From JBCCMF01 sp038747545 (GTDB taxonomy: Bacteria; Bacteroidota; Rhodothermia; Rhodothermales; JBCCMF01): a stretch of 17,742 nucleotides of DNA. Location of the stretch: contig JBCDJT010000106.1 of assembly GCA_038747545.1 (NCBI GenBank), positions 1-17,742 of the forward strand, in the 5' to 3' direction. Within the stretch, counting starts at the first letter, position 1. Each line of letters begins with the position of its first letter. Below the pieces are notes generated by a model. It searched no databases and had not been told where the DNA came from. It saw nothing but the letters and a program-made list of their open reading frames with translations. This document shows, one piece after another, positions 13,911 to 17,742 of the stretch. Made by a program: the position numbers and the translations under genes.

Positions 13911-15429
13911 GCAGCGCTTACGCGAAGAACGCGGCGGAGACTTGCCCGAAGAGGCCGAAGAAGTGGAAGAGCAGGTGGAATACACCAGCATGCTAGACTT
14001 CGTGCGCGTGGTCAACCCGTGGGTGCTGCAGTTCGAACACGTACCGCGCATGCTGGCCGTGCTGGACCGCCTCATCGATGGTGAACTCACCAACGTGATG
14101 GTGCTGATGCCACCGCGTTACCTCAAGTCCGAACTCTTCAGCAGACTCCTACCAGCGTACTATCTGCACCGCTTCCCCACCAACAAGGTCGGCCTTGCGA
14201 GCTATGGAGCTAACCTTGCTTGGGAACTCTCGGAGGAAGCACGCAACTACTTCCGTGCGGGTGGGGGCATCGTGCGTAGCGAGACCGCAGCCAAGAGGCG
14301 CTGGCGTTGTGCCGGCGGCGGCGAGATGTGGGCAGACGGCACCGGCGGCACGATGATCGGGCGGGGCTACCACTTGGGCATCATTGACGACCCGATGGAC
14401 CCCCAGCAGGCGCACTCTGCCACCTACCAGAAACGATTCAGGGATTGGTACCCGTCCAAATTCTTGAGCCGAGCCGAGCCGGGTGGACAGCGCGTCCTTG
14501 TGATGCAGCGCCTTGCACCCAACGACCCCGTCGACTTCCTCTGGCAATCTGAGCAGCAGAAGATCCAGTCAGGCGAACAGACCGAAAGCTGGCACATCGT
14601 CTGCTTCGATGAGGTTAAGAGCAACGCGCCACTGGCCGGTTACGGTGGTCCGATGGGACTGCCCAAGTCCTGTACGCTAGAGCCCGATCCACGCCCTGTG
14701 GGTGCCGTGCTCGCACCGACGCGCTTCAATGAGGCGGAGGTCAAGACCAAGCAGGCAGCCTCCGGCGTCTACGTCACCAATGCCCAGCGACAGCAGCGCC
14801 CCGCACAGCCCACAGGCGACTTCTGGCGGCAGGACTGGTTTCAAGTCTACGATGAACTGCCACAGGCTGCCGAGAACGGTGGGAAGGACTGGGATACGGC
14901 CTATACCAAGAACGAGGCCAATAGCGCCTCGGCATACGTCGAGAGCTACCGCGACCGCTCCGGAGATATCTACATTCACGACTGTGGCTGGGAGTGGTAC
15001 GAATTCCCCGCGCTGGTGGCGTGGATGCGAAGGGTAGGAGGGCCGCACCATGTGGAGGACAAGGCCAGTGGCAAGAGTGCGCTCCAGACGCTGCGGGATG
15101 AAGGCATAGAGGCTCAGGCTGTACCTGTGAAGGGCGGTGACAAGTTCGCCAGAGCGCAATCTGTACAGAGTGTCGTGTCCGGACCACTTGATCCGATAAC
15201 GGGCCTGCAGTTGACGCCGGGCCGGGTGCATGTGCGCCGTGCCATCTATGACAAGCTGCTCAAGGGGCACCGGCAGGGGCTGATGACAGTGACGGCTGAG
15301 GGCCTAATTGCCGGCAATGGCGATCTCGACCTCAACGACGCCTTCGTTCAAGCGCTCAACCGACATTCCAAGAAGAAACCCCAACGCCGCCGCAGTGGCG
15401 GGCGCGTAGAGGAGCACGTAACCTACTAG
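13834..15429 (+). CDS. terL: phage terminase large subunit
   Basis: Motor and nuclease that drives DNA into the procapsid and cuts it. The ATPase domain has the Walker-A-like 'MPPRYLKSE' (residues 92-100), Walker B 'GIIDDP' (182-187) and the coupling stretch 'QRLAPNDP'. The C-terminal RNase-H-like nuclease has acidic positions in 'KDWDTAYT' (D354), 'HHVEDKASGKSA' (E408) and 'GDLDLNDAFVQAL' (D499/D502). The conserved N-terminal pattern '.LDFVRVVNPWVLQFEH' begins near codon 53. The ATG at 13834 overlaps the small terminase gene by 77 bp, and a shorter start (TTG near 13888, or ATG 13990) is possible. The first 50 residues are charged and atypical. The Walker A departs from the common 'PPRHGKS', but PPR(H/Y)xKS variants occur. 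The portal gene follows after 3 bp. Confidence 0.9.
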   Translation: MPSSTAFRPSSTKRRSKRLLGPRIAEQRLREERGGDLPEEAEEVEEQVEYTSMLDFVRVVNPWVLQFEHVPRMLAVLDRLIDGELTNVMVLMPPRYLKSELFSRLLPAYYLHRFPTNKVGLASYGANLAWELSEEARNYFRAGGGIVRSETAAKRRWRCAGGGEMWADGTGGTMIGRGYHLGIIDDPMDPQQAHSATYQKRFRDWYPSKFLSRAEPGGQRVLVMQRLAPNDPVDFLWQSEQQKIQSGEQTESWHIVCFDEVKSNAPLAGYGGPMGLPKSCTLEPDPRPVGAVLAPTRFNEAEVKTKQAASGVYVTNAQRQQRPAQPTGDFWRQDWFQVYDELPQAAENGGKDWDTAYTKNEANSASAYVESYRDRSGDIYIHDCGWEWYEFPALVAWMRRVGGPHHVEDKASGKSALQTLRDEGIEAQAVPVKGGDKFARAQSVQSVVSGPLDPITGLQLTPGRVHVRRAIYDKLLKGHRQGLMTVTAEGLIAGNGDLDLNDAFVQALNRHSKKKPQRRRSGGRVEEHVTY

Positions 15430-15432
15430 ACC

Positions 15433-17094
15433 ATGACAACATTCGACAACCTCACGAGGGAGCAAGCCTGGAGCTACATCGGCGACACAGGCCAGTACAA
15501 AGACGCCAAAGCGCTGAAAGCTGGCGATCTCTACCAGAATGGCGATGGCTTCGTTGGCCCTACGCTCTCGGGGCGTAAAGACGAGATCAGCCGCCAGGTG
15601 AAACATGCGTGGGCCGCCCGCTTCGTCGGGCAAGATCTTATCGGCGCCTGCATCAAGCGCCGCGTGAAGGGCGTGCTCGGCAAGCCGCCCGTGTGGTCGA
15701 TGATGCTGCGCGATCAGCTCCAGGGCGACGAAGCAAGCGAACAGGACCAGCGGCGTCTCACCGAGGCGAACACCTTGCTCACGACGTGGTGGCAGGATCG
15801 CATGACGCAGGAGACGCTGCAGATGTGGGTGGATTGCCTCAGTTGGTACGGCAAAGCCTATCTGCGCATCGTGATCCCACGCGGCCGGATGAGCGAGTCA
15901 GACGACGGCACCCTCTCCATCACAGCCAGCACTGTGCAAGAAGCGCTCGACCTCATCTTCGTCGAAGTGCTGGGACCTGAACAGGCCGCGCAGCACGCCG
16001 ACTCAGATACCATGTACACGGTGGGCGTAGTCGCCTTCGAGCGTACCGAGAAGAGGGCCGATGGCAGCACCACAACCGTCAAGATCACCGAGCTTTCGTA
16101 CTTGTCCGATCAGCGTTCGGCTCAGGATCACGGCAAGCCGCTGACACGCCTAGCCATCCTCACCGATGGGAGCGACCCCCAGCGCGTGGACGTTGACCTG
16201 CGTGGCCACCGCATGCTCTTCGAAGGCAAGCACGATCCGTTCTGCGACCGCATCAGCATCCACAACCAGCGCGGCTACAACACCGCGGCCACCGAGATGC
16301 GGGTCGTCAACGACGAGGGCGGCTTTCCCCAAACCATCCTTTCGGGCACGCTCGGCCCCGGCACCTGGGACAAGAACGACCAGGGCGTGGAGGTCTTCAA
16401 GCCTGAGCCGTACCAGCGTGGCCCGGGCAAGGACATCTTCATGCCTGCCGATCCGATCTACGGCGAAGAAGGCGAGGTCAAGGGCTATGCGCCGGTCGGC
16501 GTTCACCAGCTGCAGCCTGCCCGCATTGAGTCGTACACGCAGGAGATGGCTCAGCACCGCAGAGCCATCCTGGAAAGCTGCCACCAGCTCTTCGTGGACC
16601 TCATGAACGATGCACAGAGCAGCGGCGATGCACGCATTCAGGCGCTCTTCGACTTCATGGAGGACCTCAGCGACCTCAAAAGCTTGGTGGATCGCGCCGG
16701 CACGTGGCTGCTGGAGTCGGTGTGGTATCTTGCGCAGGACCTTTCGGGCAACGCCGGCGCTGATCACGACCTGAAGGCCAGCTTCAGCGCGCGCGTCAGC
16801 CTCCCCTACCTGCCGAGCGACTTCATCCGCGTGCTCTTGGATCAGGTGGACAAGGGCGTGCTCTCGCTGGAGACGTTCCTCTCGCGCCTGGGTGTCGATG
16901 ACGTGGACGAGGAGATCGCGCGCCTGCAAGCGTCAGAGACCTACCAGCTGGCGATCAAGCAGAAGATGGCAGTATTGATGGGCACATTCGTGAATGCTGG
17001 TTTGGGCATCGAGGTCGCAGCAGTAGCGGCTGGCTTCGATGATGAAACGGCCAAGCGGATGGCACGGATGGATAACGTGGAGGGTCAGCGATGA
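15433..17094 (+). CDS. phage portal protein
   Basis: A 553-residue protein, probably the dodecameric ring at the capsid vertex through which DNA enters. It starts 3 bp after the large terminase stop, the expected place. Features consistent with portals are an N-terminal helical region with 'RFVGQDLIGACIKRRVKGVLGKPP', the tryptophan-rich clip-like segment 'TTWWQDRMTQETLQMWVDCLSWYGKAYLRI', and a C-terminal part with 'LPYLPSDFIRVLLDQVDKGVLSLETFLSRLGV' and acidic helices, which resembles the recurring portal C-terminal pattern 'G.is.et.l..lgv'. It may be closest to the SPP1 gp6-like group, but no single diagnostic motif proves this. It ends in ATGA overlap with the next gene. Confidence 0.75.
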   Translation: MTTFDNLTREQAWSYIGDTGQYKDAKALKAGDLYQNGDGFVGPTLSGRKDEISRQVKHAWAARFVGQDLIGACIKRRVKGVLGKPPVWSMMLRDQLQGDEASEQDQRRLTEANTLLTTWWQDRMTQETLQMWVDCLSWYGKAYLRIVIPRGRMSESDDGTLSITASTVQEALDLIFVEVLGPEQAAQHADSDTMYTVGVVAFERTEKRADGSTTTVKITELSYLSDQRSAQDHGKPLTRLAILTDGSDPQRVDVDLRGHRMLFEGKHDPFCDRISIHNQRGYNTAATEMRVVNDEGGFPQTILSGTLGPGTWDKNDQGVEVFKPEPYQRGPGKDIFMPADPIYGEEGEVKGYAPVGVHQLQPARIESYTQEMAQHRRAILESCHQLFVDLMNDAQSSGDARIQALFDFMEDLSDLKSLVDRAGTWLLESVWYLAQDLSGNAGADHDLKASFSARVSLPYLPSDFIRVLLDQVDKGVLSLETFLSRLGVDDVDEEIARLQASETYQLAIKQKMAVLMGTFVNAGLGIEVAAVAAGFDDETAKRMARMDNVEGQR

Positions 17095-17303
17095 CGAAGC
17101 CTGACGGCGTCCTGTACTGGATTGGTGAAAGCGTCTACCTACGCACAGATCCTGATCAACATGAGCGGTTGGTTTGCGCAGTTGAGTTCCGACCACTTGG
17201 CGTTCTGTACAAACTTCAATTCTGTGACCAGCCCGAGACGTCTCACAACGCCTTTGAACTGAGCAGGGCGCCAGATGACGTCAAGAAGTACACTGCAAAC
17301 TAA
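17091..17303 (+). CDS. small phage protein between portal and head genes (70 aa)
   Basis: A 70-residue protein beginning in the ATGA overlap with the portal stop, with a good Shine-Dalgarno site (GGAGGG, 17079-17084). It reads 'YWIGESVYLRTDPDQHERLVCAVEFRPLGVLYKL', like the small proteins with '.vYL.TDP.Q..R.V..i..RP.GvlY.L' often found in Bacteroidota phages. It probably forms a small beta-barrel. Its role is unknown; the tight coupling suggests use in head assembly or regulation of the late operon. Confidence 0.7.
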   Translation: MTKPDGVLYWIGESVYLRTDPDQHERLVCAVEFRPLGVLYKLQFCDQPETSHNAFELSRAPDDVKKYTAN

Positions 17304-17329
17304 GATCTCGTAACTGACAAACCGTGGAC

Positions 17330-17533
17330 ATGGAGCCCTCGAACAACGCACCACAACAACTGCAGAAACGCGTGCCGCTGGGTAAAGCCATCCAGCTGCC
17401 CGACGACCTGAACGACCTACCGCTAGGCATCACGCCAGATGATGTCCGCAGCGCGCAAGCCAACTGGCGCGAGACTGCGCCGCCGGAAGCGCGTGACCTT
17501 CTCGACGCCGAAGACGACCAAGCCGAATCCTGA
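17330..17533 (+). CDS. small hydrophilic phage protein of unknown function (67 aa)
   Basis: A 67-residue proline-, aspartate- and glutamine-rich protein, starting 'MEPSNNAPQQLQKRVPLGKA' at ATG 17330; a GTG at 17324 would add two residues. The C-terminal half has 'DDVRSAQANWRETAPPEARDLLDAEDD', probably one acidic helix. It sits 26 bp after the previous gene and 17 bp before the probable head gene. No known domain; it could be a small scaffold or accessory protein. Confidence 0.55.
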   Translation: MEPSNNAPQQLQKRVPLGKAIQLPDDLNDLPLGITPDDVRSAQANWRETAPPEARDLLDAEDDQAES

Positions 17534-17550
17534 CTAGCTGATCATTTCCG

Positions 17551-17742
17551 ATGGAGACTTTCCTGACACTCACCGATGTACAGTCTCAGTACGTGTGGGA
17601 CGCTCGCCTTGCTGCTGGTACGGGCGCGTATCGCCACGCGATTACCGGGCGCGTGGTGAGTAGCCAAGAGGTGCGTGCTGCGCTGGACCGCGTGCTGGAT
17701 GCCGCATCGGGACGGGCAAATACGCTGGCTGTGCAGCTGCGA
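17551..17742 (+). CDS. probable phage minor head/head-morphogenesis protein, 3'-truncated
   Basis: An open frame of 64 codons from ATG 17551 to the window end with no stop, in the same orientation and 17 bp after the previous gene. It reads 'METFLTLTDVQSQYVWDARLAAG...', then 'AITGRVVSSQEVRAALDRVLDAASGRANTL'. The 'GRvVS..eVRaALDrvldA' pattern resembles the N-terminal region of proteins found after portals in tailed phages (SPP1 gp7-like minor head proteins). The assignment rests on position and this short similarity; the rest of the gene is outside the window. Confidence 0.6.
   Translation, partial: METFLTLTDVQSQYVWDARLAAGTGAYRHAITGRVVSSQEVRAALDRVLDAASGRANTLAVQLR

Larger units (their letters stand above)
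11050..17742 (+). mobile_element. prophage of a tailed dsDNA phage, left part (continues past the window)
   Basis: From the tRNA-Gln onward, housekeeping genes give way to a ParB-domain methyltransferase, two small reverse-strand genes, small and large terminase, portal, two small accessory genes and a probable minor head protein. This is the standard order of a tailed-phage packaging/head module. The genes are tightly packed, with overlaps of 77 bp and 4 bp. By eye, base use is somewhat less GC-rich than on the left side, especially at 12990-13090. No integrase, repressor, capsid or tail gene is in view, so whether the prophage is intact cannot be judged. Confidence 0.85.

Noticed and set aside
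16150..16929. A 259-codon minus-strand ORF opposite the portal gene
   Set aside because: It has the His/Val/Glu-rich composition of a shadow frame; the portal reading frame and its coupling to neighbours explain the sequence.

Overview
The window is high-GC bacterial DNA, rich in G and C at third codon positions. Three things suggest a member of the Bacteroidota, most likely the Rhodothermales/Rhodothermaeota branch: a type IX secretion (T9SS) C-terminal sorting domain preceded by an 'LPVELTHFTA' linker (6230-6797), weak use of Shine-Dalgarno sites, and TATCTT-type boxes resembling the Bacteroidota -7 element TAnnTTTG. This placement is an inference; there is no rRNA in the window.

Chromosomal part (1-11049). 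The window opens inside the periplasmic adaptor gene of a tripartite RND efflux pump, followed by its complete inner-membrane permease (625-3825). Next is a long secreted beta-propeller gene (3900-6797). It has a signal peptide, two nearly identical six-bladed propellers made by a 1107-bp in-frame tandem duplication, and a T9SS sorting tail. A single in-frame amber codon (5145-5147), standing where the other copy has CAG, splits it into two ORFs. Then come a TruC-like tRNA pseudouridine synthase (6880-7602) and a small class I SAM methyltransferase (7631-8218). Convergent to these, on the minus strand, are riboflavin-biosynthesis ribD and an uncharacterised gene that is translationally coupled ahead of it. 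A PlsC-type acyltransferase (10123-10926) and a tRNA-Gln(CTG) gene (10977-11049) close the housekeeping section.

Prophage part (about 11050 to the end, continuing beyond it). After the tRNA-Gln there is a hairpin-rich 180-bp spacer with a strong rho-independent terminator, a 10-bp perfect inverted repeat and three CTGGTA repeats one helical turn apart. Then follow a ParB-domain/beta-class DNA methyltransferase fusion, two small opposite-strand genes of unknown function, and the start of a tailed-phage packaging and head module in canonical order: small terminase, large terminase, portal, two small accessory proteins and the first 64 codons of a probable minor head protein. No integrase is present. 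The tRNA gene is a plausible attachment site, with the integrase and the second att copy expected beyond the right edge.

I found no clear new defence or mobile system. The observations most worth follow-up are the amber-interrupted, internally duplicated T9SS propeller gene, the tRNA/prophage junction with its phased repeats, and the two small antisense genes inside the phage packaging region.
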